This document shows positions 28,750-36,826 of a stretch of DNA of 64,000 nucleotides, one piece after another. Each line of letters begins with the position of its first letter. The stretch's first letter is position 1. The notes under the pieces were generated by a model, which worked only from the letters and a program-made list of their open reading frames with translations, did not search any database and had not been told where the DNA came from. A program made the position numbers and the translations under genes. The DNA is from Hoyosella altamirensis (GTDB lineage Bacteria > Actinomycetota > Actinomycetes > Mycobacteriales > Mycobacteriaceae): NCBI RefSeq assembly GCF_014191505.1, contig NZ_JACHWS010000001.1:1426001-1490000 (forward strand). Reading direction: 5' to 3'.

Positions 28750-29085
28750 TCACCAGAACCCGGCCTGCGGGCTTCGTGTCGTAGTCGACCATAGATAGCG
28801 ATCCCACACCAGGAATCCCCTCAGCGTCGTTTCACCCACCGCGTCGATGCCGTCCGGGATCATCGTCGTGAACCCATTGCCGAGGTGCGCGACTCGTTCC
28901 GTTCGCCCGTGGATGGTCACCTCTTCCACCTGGGCCGCGACCTCGCACGTTAGTTCACGAGGGACACTTCGCATTTCGGGTGTAGCCCAGTACGTTGAGG
29001 GTTCGCACACCTCACCGACCTGTGGCGCGTCGGGAAACGGTTCAAGGTCCTCGATCATCCACAACGCTGGTCTCGGCGGGGTCAT
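28750..29085 (-). CDS. Hypothetical protein, second gene of an unrecognised pair
   Basis: A 111-residue protein without signal peptide or membrane helix. Motifs include IEDLEPFPDAPQVGEV near the start and TLRGFLVWDRYLW near the end. Rich in Trp, Pro and Glu. It overlaps the upstream gene by 4 bp (29082-29085), so the two are translated together. No family recognised. The conserved-looking aromatic C-terminus suggests a binding partner for the larger protein; this is inference only. Confidence 0.55.
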   Translation of the reverse strand: MTPPRPALWMIEDLEPFPDAPQVGEVCEPSTYWATPEMRSVPRELTCEVAAQVEEVTIHGRTERVAHLGNGFTTMIPDGIDAVGETTLRGFLVWDRYLWSTTTRSPQAGFW

Positions 29086-30557
29086 GGCATCGTCGTAACA
29101 TCGAGTTGCATTCCACCGATGATGGGACGCTGCTCATACCCAAGAGCGGCGAGGGACTCGCAGTCGAATGGCGTTTCTATCAGCCGCGCACCCATGTTGG
29201 CGAGCGTATGCGTGATTATGTGTGCAAGCTGTCCAGTGACGACACTTTCAGTCCCTTGCACGACCTCGAGAACATCGATGCATGCGGTGGTCTGGTCCAA
29301 CCACCGTGCGGCTGCATGACCGACGAAAGGCTTTGCGTACTTTTTGTTCGGGTATGCCTGGATCCATGCCGCTAGAGTTCCCGAATTTATTGACGCACGC
29401 GGTGTTTCAATGCTGAGTCCAGCATCGGCCAGCCAGACTCCAGACTTTTCGTGCATCGGGACAGGACCGATGCCGAACTCACAATGTTCATGATCGATTC
29501 GGCGCGTGGAGACATGGATCGTCTTGCCGATCCTGGTGCGGATTCCCCACACGAGTAATCCTGTCCGGAGATCTTCTTGCCACCTGAACAGTGCTTCGCT
29601 TGCGTACCGGCCAGGTGTATCCACAGGCGGGCCACGGAAATCGCCTGGTGATTGCGGCATCGGGACCGACAATGCGAACGTGTTCGGATTCTTAGCCCAG
29701 TGGAAATACACGACGATCGAGTGATCCTCGACGTGAATTCGGACCGGGCGGAAAGCGCTGTCCACAACTCCGCGCACGCGTACCTTGTTCCGCAAGTGCC
29801 GCAAGGTTTCGCGAGCTGTCTCAGTCAGGGCCTCGAGGCTCTCGCCCGTCATTTCCACCCGCCAGCCACCATCTGGCTCGGTATGCGGATCCCGGATTCC
29901 CGCGGTAACGGCATAGGGGCCGAAACGCTCGATGTACGAGAGCAGTTCGTTTGATGACGGGTCTGGATCGAGCTTCCGTGCATGTTCGATCGCGTGCCAA
30001 ACCCGACTCCACGCGAAGTTGTCTGGCGCTAGCAGCGGGGTGCCGTTCTGCGCGAGGAGTACAACATAAATTCGCTGCTTGTACCACATACGGGCCCGCA
30101 CTCGATCGCTTACGCGACGGTGCCACAATAGCTCGTAGGCGTAGTCAGACCAATACTTGCCCAGCAGTGCACGGGCCCACGCCTCGCCTTCAGCTTCGGA
30201 AACCTCGTCGAGCAGGTTGCTTCTCGCCGATTGACGATTGGGAAACTGGCTCGAGTAGCCCTGTACATGTATTCGTAGGCAGACAGGATCGAGACTGTTA
30301 CGGAAGGAGCCTAGGTCTCCTGCACTCTGGAAACTGTGGACGATAGCTACCCGCAATGCGGGATCCGTCAAGGACGCTCCATCGATCGGGGACGTGCCAT
30401 TCGGCCAAGGAGGATCTGTGCGCGGCAAGCCTCGTTCGGCCGCGATATTGGCTAAAACTTTCCGGTAAACGGAGATCTGCTCCGAGAACAGCTCAGCGAG
30501 TACGTCAGTCATCGCGGCGCGGTCGAGCTCAGGACGTCGCTCAGCAGGCCGGGACAT
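29082..30557 (-). CDS. Large hypothetical protein, first gene of an unrecognised pair
   Basis: A 491-residue soluble protein with no signal peptide, membrane helix or nucleotide-binding loop that I can see. The N-terminal part is helical (AELFSEQISVYRKVLANIA; EAEGEAWARALLGKYWSDYA). The middle holds alternating beta-strands (VRGVVDSAFRPVRIHVEDHS; VYFHWAKN). The C-terminal part contains WIQAYPNKKYAKPFVGHAAARWLDQTTACIDVL. The start is uncertain: ATGs at 30557 and 30512 are both possible, and the longest frame goes to 30599. It is coupled to the 111-residue gene. Function unknown. Confidence 0.55.
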   Translation of the reverse strand: MSRPAERRPELDRAAMTDVLAELFSEQISVYRKVLANIAAERGLPRTDPPWPNGTSPIDGASLTDPALRVAIVHSFQSAGDLGSFRNSLDPVCLRIHVQGYSSQFPNRQSARSNLLDEVSEAEGEAWARALLGKYWSDYAYELLWHRRVSDRVRARMWYKQRIYVVLLAQNGTPLLAPDNFAWSRVWHAIEHARKLDPDPSSNELLSYIERFGPYAVTAGIRDPHTEPDGGWRVEMTGESLEALTETARETLRHLRNKVRVRGVVDSAFRPVRIHVEDHSIVVYFHWAKNPNTFALSVPMPQSPGDFRGPPVDTPGRYASEALFRWQEDLRTGLLVWGIRTRIGKTIHVSTRRIDHEHCEFGIGPVPMHEKSGVWLADAGLSIETPRASINSGTLAAWIQAYPNKKYAKPFVGHAAARWLDQTTACIDVLEVVQGTESVVTGQLAHIITHTLANMGARLIETPFDCESLAALGYEQRPIIGGMQLDVTTMP

Positions 30558-30750
30558 TCTTTCGGCGAGTTGGCAGCATCCGGTAAACTTAGCGAACAAT
30601 CATCCACCGCGCGAACGATTTTTGCGACGTCTGATTCCGGATATTCAACGTGTTGGGATTAGCGGGGCAGCGACGTGTGGCGATTAGCGTCGTCCCAGCA
30701 ATTAGCAGGACCATCAATATTGACCAGGCAATAGCATATATTGTGGGCGC

Positions 30751-31248
30751 GTGAAGCTCCAACGAGCCGTTTCTGCTGACGCGTTGCAGATCGCGGAAAT
30801 GCACATTCGGTCGTGGCAGCGCGGCTACGCGGGCCTTCTGCCGCGAGGCTTCCTCGACAGGCTTGACATCGGTGAGTTCGCGGCGGGTTACACCTTCGAC
30901 TCCGACGGGCCGCTAACTGTCGTGGCGCAGGATCACGATGGCGCGATCCGTGGATTTGTGACCACCGCGATCCGGCCTCCGATGGGTCGCGTCATGGCGC
31001 TGTATGTCGACCCAGATCACTGGCGAGAGGGGATCGGCGGTGTGCTGATCAACGCTGCGCTCGATAGGTTTCGTGCCGCGGACATCCATCAGCTCGAGTT
31101 GTGGGTGATGATTGGAAACGAACGAGCCCAGGCCTTCTATAGATCACACGGCTGGCAGCCTGACGGGACCCAACAGCGAGAGACAGTTCGGGGTGCGGTG
31201 GTCGATGAGTTGCGCTTCCATCTTGAAATAGGACGGGAAGGAATGTAA
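30751..31248 (+). CDS. GNAT-family N-acetyltransferase
   Basis: A 165-residue GNAT enzyme. It opens LQRAVSADALQIAEMHIRSW. The acetyl-CoA-binding motif is ALYVDPDHWREGIGGVLI at about 88-105, and the late NERAQAFYRSHGW is motif B. GTG start. A TATATT box at 30737-30742 ends 8 bp before the GTG, so the mRNA may be leaderless, which is common in mycobacteria-like species. The acceptor is unknown. Confidence 0.85.
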   Translation: MKLQRAVSADALQIAEMHIRSWQRGYAGLLPRGFLDRLDIGEFAAGYTFDSDGPLTVVAQDHDGAIRGFVTTAIRPPMGRVMALYVDPDHWREGIGGVLINAALDRFRAADIHQLELWVMIGNERAQAFYRSHGWQPDGTQQRETVRGAVVDELRFHLEIGREGM

Positions 31249-31300
31249 GTGATGACAGGCACCGATGCGGGTACCGGCAAAACAGTAAGTCTTCAGCACT

Positions 31301-32358
31301 GTGGCTGAAACTCGCTCACTCGCACAGCTGTACCGGCACTTTGGTGAGACAGAGGCCGCGAGGGAATCGCCACTGTGCGCGCACGTCGCCCTCGCACTCA
31401 GCGACTCCAGCGAGGCGCTGCACACCATCGAGGCCTTCCCCGCGCGTAAGCGGCACCCCAGGGTGATTCTTGCGGCGCTGCACGACCTTGCGCTCGCTGG
31501 ACGAGCACCCGAACTTGCCGCCGCTTACGACAGTGCAGACGGCGACGTGGCTGCTACCGCGGCGATCGACACGCTACTGCGAATGACTGACTCGATCTCC
31601 GCCATCGTTGCGCAGCGGCAGCCGCGGACCAACGTGACGGGGCACAATGCCGTTCTGTATCCCGCCGTCGCCGAGGCGGCACATCGGTTGGGCGCCAACA
31701 TGATTGGGCTAATCGACATGGAGTGTTCCGCGGGACTCAATCTCAATGTCGACCGCGTCGGCATCACGTACAGCAATAGACAATCACTGGGCAACTCGTC
31801 GTCACCCGTACAGGTGTCGGCTTCGATCGTGGGAAACCGCCCCTCCCGACGCACGTAATGCCCGAGGTCATCGCCCGTGTTGGTGTCGATCTCGATCCCG
31901 TCGATGTGGCTGATTCGGTTCAAACACGCTGGTTGCGCGCTTCCCTGTGGCCGGATCAACGGGAGCAGATCGTAAGGCTTGAAGCAGAGATGGCGTTGGC
32001 GGCGACGGACCCTCCGCAGCTTCTTCGTGGTGATGCTGTCGAGGCGCTGCCCAACGCGATTGCGTGTGTGCCGGCAGAAGCGTTGCCTGTCGTCATCACG
32101 ACGTGGGCCCTGTCGCGATTCTCACTTGAAGACCGTTTGCGATTCCTGCATCGACTCGACGAAGCGGCGACACACCGCCCAGTGGCGTGGGTTTCAGCGG
32201 AGGGGGTCGGCGTCGCGCCGTCGATACCGACGCTCGGTGATCGCAGAGCCTCTGGGCACAGCATCATTGGCCTCGCACTGTTCGATCACTCGTCTCTGCA
32301 CGCTGAGGCCGTTGGCCGCTGCTGGGCCCGGGGCCGCGTAATGGCGTGGCTGGCTTAA
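31301..32358 (+). pseudogene. DUF2332 protein split by a one-base frameshift
   Basis: Two plus-strand frames give one DUF2332 protein of about 352 residues when joined. The first (31301-31858, GTG start) carries the family's central motif IDMECSAGLNLNVDR and then ends in an out-of-family tail, VGNRPSRRT. The second frame resumes the family sequence immediately as GKPPLPTHVMPEVIARVGVD and runs to 32358. The phase change fits a single missing base around the homopolymers gggaaa at 31831-31836. It is either a recent pseudogene or a sequencing error. Function of the family is unknown, although parts resemble methyltransferases. The last 4 bp overlap the convergent membrane-protein gene. Confidence 0.8.
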
Positions 32359-33395
32359 CCCTTGCGGCCTGGCGAGGCCGAGGGGGAGCGTTGGGCCTGA
32401 GCCTCAGGTCTCACGGACGCCGGTCTCACCGAGCCTCGCTGCACGAGACGCCTGCGCCGGTAGGACATGGCCGCGATAGCGAGGGCGATCGACCACACCG
32501 GCCACAGCAAATGCGGAAGCAAAACAAGGGGGACTTCAGTCATCTCGGATATCGCGTCGCTTTCGCCGGTAACGATCTGCAGCAGAATAGTCCGAGATGC
32601 GGCCATGATCAGCGCCGCGACAACCAGGGCGGGGAAGACAGCCAGATTGATCGGGACGCTGCTTCCTCCGATCCGTGGAATCCAGCGCGGAAAGCGCTCT
32701 CCCCACTGCTGAAACAACCCGAGCGTGAGCACCGCGCCGACGATCGAGGCACCAGCAAGGCCGAGGCCAGCCGTGGTTAGTTCGTCAGTAAATTCCTGGT
32801 GCCGGAATCCGGGAGCCTCGACAGCCATGAGTATTCGGCTAGCGGCATAAAACAACGGCGCCGCAATGGCGATGAGCGCGTAGTTGCGTGTGCGATTCGT
32901 TGCCTGCTGTATCTCACGCTGAGTGTCGCGTGGTGCCTCAACGCGATGACGTTTGGATGAATGCAATCCGATAAGCAACCCAACGCATCCGGCGGCGACG
33001 AGTATCTGCAGCATCAGCGAGAATGACACCAGGATCTCAAGCTCGTTGACATTCCCTGTGACTGCTAGAACCACCGCGTACGGCAGGTACCCGAGCACCA
33101 TCAGAATGCTGTGGTCCAGCAGCAGGCCGGCGATGACAACCGCGGTGATACAGATCGTGCGCACATGCCTGCGCGGCCGGACCGTCAGCGCAGTTGCCGA
33201 GACGAGGAACCCCAGCGCAGCGACAAGGAACCAGATCGTCACCAGCACGCCAGGTAGCGGAAGCATCGAATGCCCAAACGTGTCGGCGCCGTTGGCGAAA
33301 GGGTTGGGCTTATCGGAGAATTCCGACACAACGGCGGAAACAGCCAGGGCAACACCCGCTACTACTGGCGGGATCAAATGCAGCGGTTTCGGCAT
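32355..33395 (-). CDS. Multi-pass membrane protein, unknown
   Basis: A 346-residue protein with about eight hydrophobic helices, beginning with LIPPVVAGVALAVSAVVSEF. A loop of about 30 residues rich in basic residues and Thr/Gln (HSSKRHRVEAPRDTQREIQQ) divides it into two four-helix halves. The C-terminal tail is basic and Ser/Pro-rich. No transport or enzyme motif recognised. The ATG at 33395 was chosen because the first helix follows it closely; a GTG at 33455 is an alternative. It lies downstream of the ABC-F gene on the same strand. Confidence 0.6.
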   Translation of the reverse strand: MPKPLHLIPPVVAGVALAVSAVVSEFSDKPNPFANGADTFGHSMLPLPGVLVTIWFLVAALGFLVSATALTVRPRRHVRTICITAVVIAGLLLDHSILMVLGYLPYAVVLAVTGNVNELEILVSFSLMLQILVAAGCVGLLIGLHSSKRHRVEAPRDTQREIQQATNRTRNYALIAIAAPLFYAASRILMAVEAPGFRHQEFTDELTTAGLGLAGASIVGAVLTLGLFQQWGERFPRWIPRIGGSSVPINLAVFPALVVAALIMAASRTILLQIVTGESDAISEMTEVPLVLLPHLLWPVWSIALAIAAMSYRRRRLVQRGSVRPASVRPEAQAQRSPSASPGRKG

Positions 33396-33486
33396 ACACC
33401 GATCATTGGCGGTTCCCGCGAAACGAACATCCCCCACAGGTGTCTTGGTTCTCACCCAGACGAGGGATGTGGCAGTCGCTGGATGT

Positions 33487-35133
33487 TTACGCCGTTACGC
33501 GACAGTCAATGCCTGACAGGCTCAGACTGGGCCAGGAGTCCAAGTCGCGCAGCATTTGCCGGTCGTGTGTAGAGATCACCACCGCTGCCTCCGTCGTGCT
33601 GAGCGCCTCCGTCAGTTCGTCGACGAGAGCGATGGACAGGTGATTGGTCGGCTCGTCCAACAGCAACACTTGCGGTCTGCAAGCAAGGACGAGAGCGAGA
33701 TCGAGGCGGCGCTGCTGGCCCATCGACAGTTCGCCGATTCGCTTGCCGATCTCCTGTGACCGCAGAAGTCCGAGCGACGACAGCGATACTGTCGCGCCAG
33801 GAAGAACTATGCCGGCGGAGACCAGCATGTCGGTGTGCGCGCGAAAATGTTCGCCTGCCCTGCGATCCAGTGGGAGCCGCGATTCTTGATGCAGAAGAAC
33901 CACTCGCACGCCGTCCGCTTTCTCAGTTCGCCCGGTGGTGGGGTGCAGCTCTCCCGCCAATACAGACAACAGGGTGGACTTTCCGGAACCGTTGGGGCCT
34001 GTGACCACATGTTTAGACCGTCCGTCGACGTTAAGTGACGTGGGTATGCGCAACCGTCCGTCGACCGACACCTCCTCGGCGGTCAACAGGGAGGCGCCGG
34101 GCCGCGTCTGGAGTTCGGGAAATCGGAGTCGCTGCGGGGGTTCGGGGACAGGCAGCAACTGAGCTTCCAGCGCCGCCTGCCGACGATGCACACTCTGGAC
34201 GAGACCCGCTGCACGAGTCGCGCGTTGGTGCTTTCCAGTACCTTTGCCCGGTCGCCATCCGCTGACAAGTCGATTCTGCGCTGCACTGAGATCGATACGG
34301 AGCCTGGCGGTCTCAGTCTGTTGCTGCTCATACTCTTGTTCCCACCGCGCCCGCTCGCCCGCGCGTCCATCGCGGTAGCCGGTGTAGCCCCCTCCGTACA
34401 CACGGGGACGACCGTCTGGGGTCGGATCCAGGTCCAGGATGTGTTGCGCGACATCGGAAAGCAGAGCCCGATCGTGGCTGACCACGACCACTCCACCCAC
34501 TCTGGCCCGAAGAGTTACGGTCAGATAGTCGAGCCCCGCGCGGTCGAGATGGTTGGTTGGCTCATCGAGCAACAGGAAGTCGTCATCCGCGCCGAGCAAG
34601 CAAGCCAACCGAACCCGGTAGCGCTGTCCAACAGACAGTTCGGTCAGGCGGCGCGAACGATCGGTTTCGGCACCGAGACCGTCTAGTGCGATACCGACAC
34701 GGCGCTCAGCGTCCCACGCACCCAACGCCTCGACCTGTTCGAGTGCGACCGAATATCGCTCATCAGCCTCCGGCTCTCTCAATGCAAGGCTGAGGGATGC
34801 GGCATCGAGTTCCGATAGCGCTGCTAAAGACTCAGCTATCGAATCTGCCACGACCTGCCCGACAGTCCGTTCGTCTGTGGTCAGCATCTCTTGCTGTGCG
34901 AGGCCGATAGTGCCGACACGCGAAACGGTGCCGCTGTGCGGCGCCTGGGTTCCGGCGAGGACGTGCAGAAGCGTGGACTTGCCGCGGCCGTTTTCGCCCA
35001 CCACCGCCCACCGTGAGGTTGGAGTCACGGACAGGTTGACGCCGCTCAGTACAGGTGTGCCGCCGAACGCGACCGCGATATCAGAGAGGACAAGTTGCGC
35101 ATCCGAACGCGCAGGAGTGATCGTTGAAGGCAT
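33487..35133 (-). CDS. ABC-F family ATPase (possible ribosome protection/antibiotic resistance)
   Basis: A 548-residue protein with two nucleotide-binding domains and no membrane helix. NBD1 has Walker A GENGRGKSTLL (about 37-47), signature LSVGQRYRV and DEPTNHLD. NBD2 has Walker A GPNGSGKSTLL, signature LSMGQQRRLDLA and DEPTNHLS. The inter-domain linker (about 210-300) is helical. ABC-F proteins bind the ribosomal E-site; short two-domain members in actinobacteria often protect against macrolides, lincosamides or pleuromutilins. The ATG at 35133 has GGGAGAG upstream. Resistance spectrum cannot be read from sequence; a housekeeping translation factor role is also possible. Confidence 0.88.
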   Translation of the reverse strand: MPSTITPARSDAQLVLSDIAVAFGGTPVLSGVNLSVTPTSRWAVVGENGRGKSTLLHVLAGTQAPHSGTVSRVGTIGLAQQEMLTTDERTVGQVVADSIAESLAALSELDAASLSLALREPEADERYSVALEQVEALGAWDAERRVGIALDGLGAETDRSRRLTELSVGQRYRVRLACLLGADDDFLLLDEPTNHLDRAGLDYLTVTLRARVGGVVVVSHDRALLSDVAQHILDLDPTPDGRPRVYGGGYTGYRDGRAGERARWEQEYEQQQTETARLRIDLSAAQNRLVSGWRPGKGTGKHQRATRAAGLVQSVHRRQAALEAQLLPVPEPPQRLRFPELQTRPGASLLTAEEVSVDGRLRIPTSLNVDGRSKHVVTGPNGSGKSTLLSVLAGELHPTTGRTEKADGVRVVLLHQESRLPLDRRAGEHFRAHTDMLVSAGIVLPGATVSLSSLGLLRSQEIGKRIGELSMGQQRRLDLALVLACRPQVLLLDEPTNHLSIALVDELTEALSTTEAAVVISTHDRQMLRDLDSWPSLSLSGIDCRVTA

Positions 35134-35448
35134 TTCTCTCCCAAAGGAATGCGGCTCGATTGCCCGCACATGAGTTGACGGAGACCCACAGGGGTCAGAA
35201 GTTCACCGTTACTGCCGACCCGGATTTCTCAACGGGGTCGGAGTAATCAGATGGGTCCGTCACTCAAAGATCAAATGCATGCCGCCACGATAACAGGCCT
35301 CCCGAGGTTGAGGCCACCGAGTTTATTCTCACTACTGCACTCGGGGTCGCAGGAGATGACACTGGTCTGCCCACCTCGCAGCGACAACTATCCAGGTTGT
35401 CGCTGCGAGGTGGGCAGACTGTCAACGGCCGTCCAGGGCAATGACGGC
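35134..35448. other. 315-bp gap between ABC-F and secreted-protein genes
   Basis: This space holds the untranslated leader of the ABC-F gene and the 3' side of the secreted-protein gene. The only strong structure is the 55-bp hairpin at 35365-35419. Leaders of resistance ABC-F genes often contain an attenuator and a short open frame; I did not find a convincing leader peptide here. Confidence 0.5.
35365..35419. repeat. Perfect 24-bp inverted repeat (hairpin), loop 7
   Basis: Arm gtctgcccacctcgcagcga plus caac (35365-35388), loop tatccag, then the exact reverse complement (35396-35419). It lies 30 bp after the stop of the secreted-protein gene and could act as its transcription end or stabilise its 3' end. 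No T-run follows on either strand. A near-identical half-arm recurs at 45644-45664, so the element may be dispersed. Confidence 0.8.
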
Positions 35449-35940
35449 TTACCCGAGCAGGTTGGTCAGTGTGTAGCTGGCGACCATGTATGGTGCGCCG
35501 GTCGTGACGGCGGAGTTGATGCCGAGGTTGGCGGTGTTGTCACCGTCGATGCGGGTGCCCTGAGTGTCGGTTTGCGCGCCGGGGTAGTTGTTGGCGAAGT
35601 ACACGGCCTCGCTGTTGGTGCCGGAGATTCCGTAGGTGGCGTCGATGGCGAAGCCGTTCTGGTTCCAGGTCGACGCGCTGACTGTTTCGGTTTCGTGCGG
35701 ACCGATCGTCTGGGTGGGTGCCTGGATCCAGTCACCGTAGGGGTTGTCGGAGCCGTGCAGGTACATCGTGTGGTCCGTGTTGTTCGTGATCGACATTGTG
35801 ATCGTCGCTGGATAGTCCGGGATGGCGGCGTGGGCGGCTCCGGCCAGGCCGACCGCGGTGCCGGTGAGGGCGAGCGCGGCAAGTCCTGCGCCGATGATGA
35901 TGCGGCGGCGGTGAGTCTGGGTGCGATCGATGGTGGTCAT
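35449..35940 (-). CDS. Small secreted beta-rich protein
   Basis: A 163-residue protein. The signal peptide has a basic twin-region (RTQTHRRRIIIG), a hydrophobic core and cleavage after AAHA near residue 38. The mature part of about 125 residues is rich in Asn, Thr and Tyr (SITNNTDHTMYLHGSDNPYG; ATYGISGTNSEAVYFANNYP), suggesting a beta-sandwich of the type seen in small secreted actinobacterial proteins. The ATG at 35940 has GGAAGGAA upstream. Family not assigned with confidence. Confidence 0.7.
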   Translation of the reverse strand: MTTIDRTQTHRRRIIIGAGLAALALTGTAVGLAGAAHAAIPDYPATITMSITNNTDHTMYLHGSDNPYGDWIQAPTQTIGPHETETVSASTWNQNGFAIDATYGISGTNSEAVYFANNYPGAQTDTQGTRIDGDNTANLGINSAVTTGAPYMVASYTLTNLLG

Positions 35941-36187
35941 TTTGGTGATTCCTTCCGGGGCGGGATTTCTGGTTCGTGGTGTCCGGTTCGTTCCGGCGAT
36001 GAGATAACTATCCCGCGAAGCCGCACTCAAAACAGTCCTCCTACCAGGCCATACGCCGGTGGAACCAGCGTTCCACCGATTGGGGGACACTGACCTCCGC
36101 CGCCGGTAAGCGAGGCCCGCGTGCGCCTTGGTACGGTGCGATCCCGATTACGCAGCATTGTGCCGCTGACAGTGCCACGCTAATGAG

Positions 36188-36826
36188 GTGGCAGAGAAAA
36201 TCCGGGTGGTTGTTGGCGACGACCACCCACTGTTCCGCGACGGCGTCGTCCGCGCCTTAACTGCCAGCGGGTCAATCGATGTCGTAGGGGAGGCAGATGA
36301 TGGTGTCGGTGCGCTGGCGCTGATCCGAGAGCATCGTCCGCAAGTTGCTTTGCTCGACTACCGCATGCCGCAGCTCGACGGTACGCAGGTGGCCGCAGCC
36401 GTGCATCGCGACGAATTGCCGACTCGGGTGTTGTTGCTTTCAGCGCACAACGAGTCCGCAATTGTGTACCGCGCGTTACAAGAGGGCGCCGCCGGGTTCC
36501 TGCCGAAGGAATCGACTCGTGCGGAGATTATTCGCGCTGTGCTGGACGCTGCTCGCGGGAAAGAAGTGCTCCCCGCCGGCCTTACCGCGGGACTCATCAG
36601 TGAGATTCGTCGACGGAACCAGCCTGCCGGGCCGGTGCTGAGTCCTAGGGAGAGGGAGGTACTCGCTTTTATGGCGCAGGGAATGAGCATCCCGGCAATG
36701 AGTCGGCAGATGTTTCTAGCCCCTTCAACGGTCAAGACGCACGTACAGCGTCTGTACGAAAAGCTCGGCGTCAGCGATCGCGCGGCTGCGGTAGCCGAGG
36801 CGATGCGAAACGGCCTACTGGAGTGA
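36188..36826 (+). CDS. NarL/LuxR-family response regulator
   Basis: A 212-residue regulator. The receiver domain (1-120) has the acidic pair GDDHP, the phospho-acceptor Asp in LLDYRMPQ at about 56 and the Lys in FLPKES at about 105. The LuxR helix-turn-helix (about 148-205) carries LSPREREVLAFMAQG and APSTVKTHVQRLYEKLGV. GTG start with little leader. The stop overlaps the histidine-kinase start by 4 bp, forming a two-component pair. Target genes unknown; the divergent secreted-protein gene is a candidate. Confidence 0.92.
   Translation: MAEKIRVVVGDDHPLFRDGVVRALTASGSIDVVGEADDGVGALALIREHRPQVALLDYRMPQLDGTQVAAAVHRDELPTRVLLLSAHNESAIVYRALQEGAAGFLPKESTRAEIIRAVLDAARGKEVLPAGLTAGLISEIRRRNQPAGPVLSPREREVLAFMAQGMSIPAMSRQMFLAPSTVKTHVQRLYEKLGVSDRAAAVAEAMRNGLLE

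Noticed and set aside
30589-30804. Minus-strand 71-codon frame with one hydrophobic helix
   Set aside because: It overlaps the GNAT start and the preceding minus-strand gene, and has no ribosome-binding site; probably chance.
35251-36093. Plus-strand open frame of 280 codons antisense to the secreted-protein gene
   Set aside because: Gly/Val-rich low-complexity translation with no family look. It runs through the strong hairpin and is opposite a gene with a clear signal peptide and ribosome-binding site.
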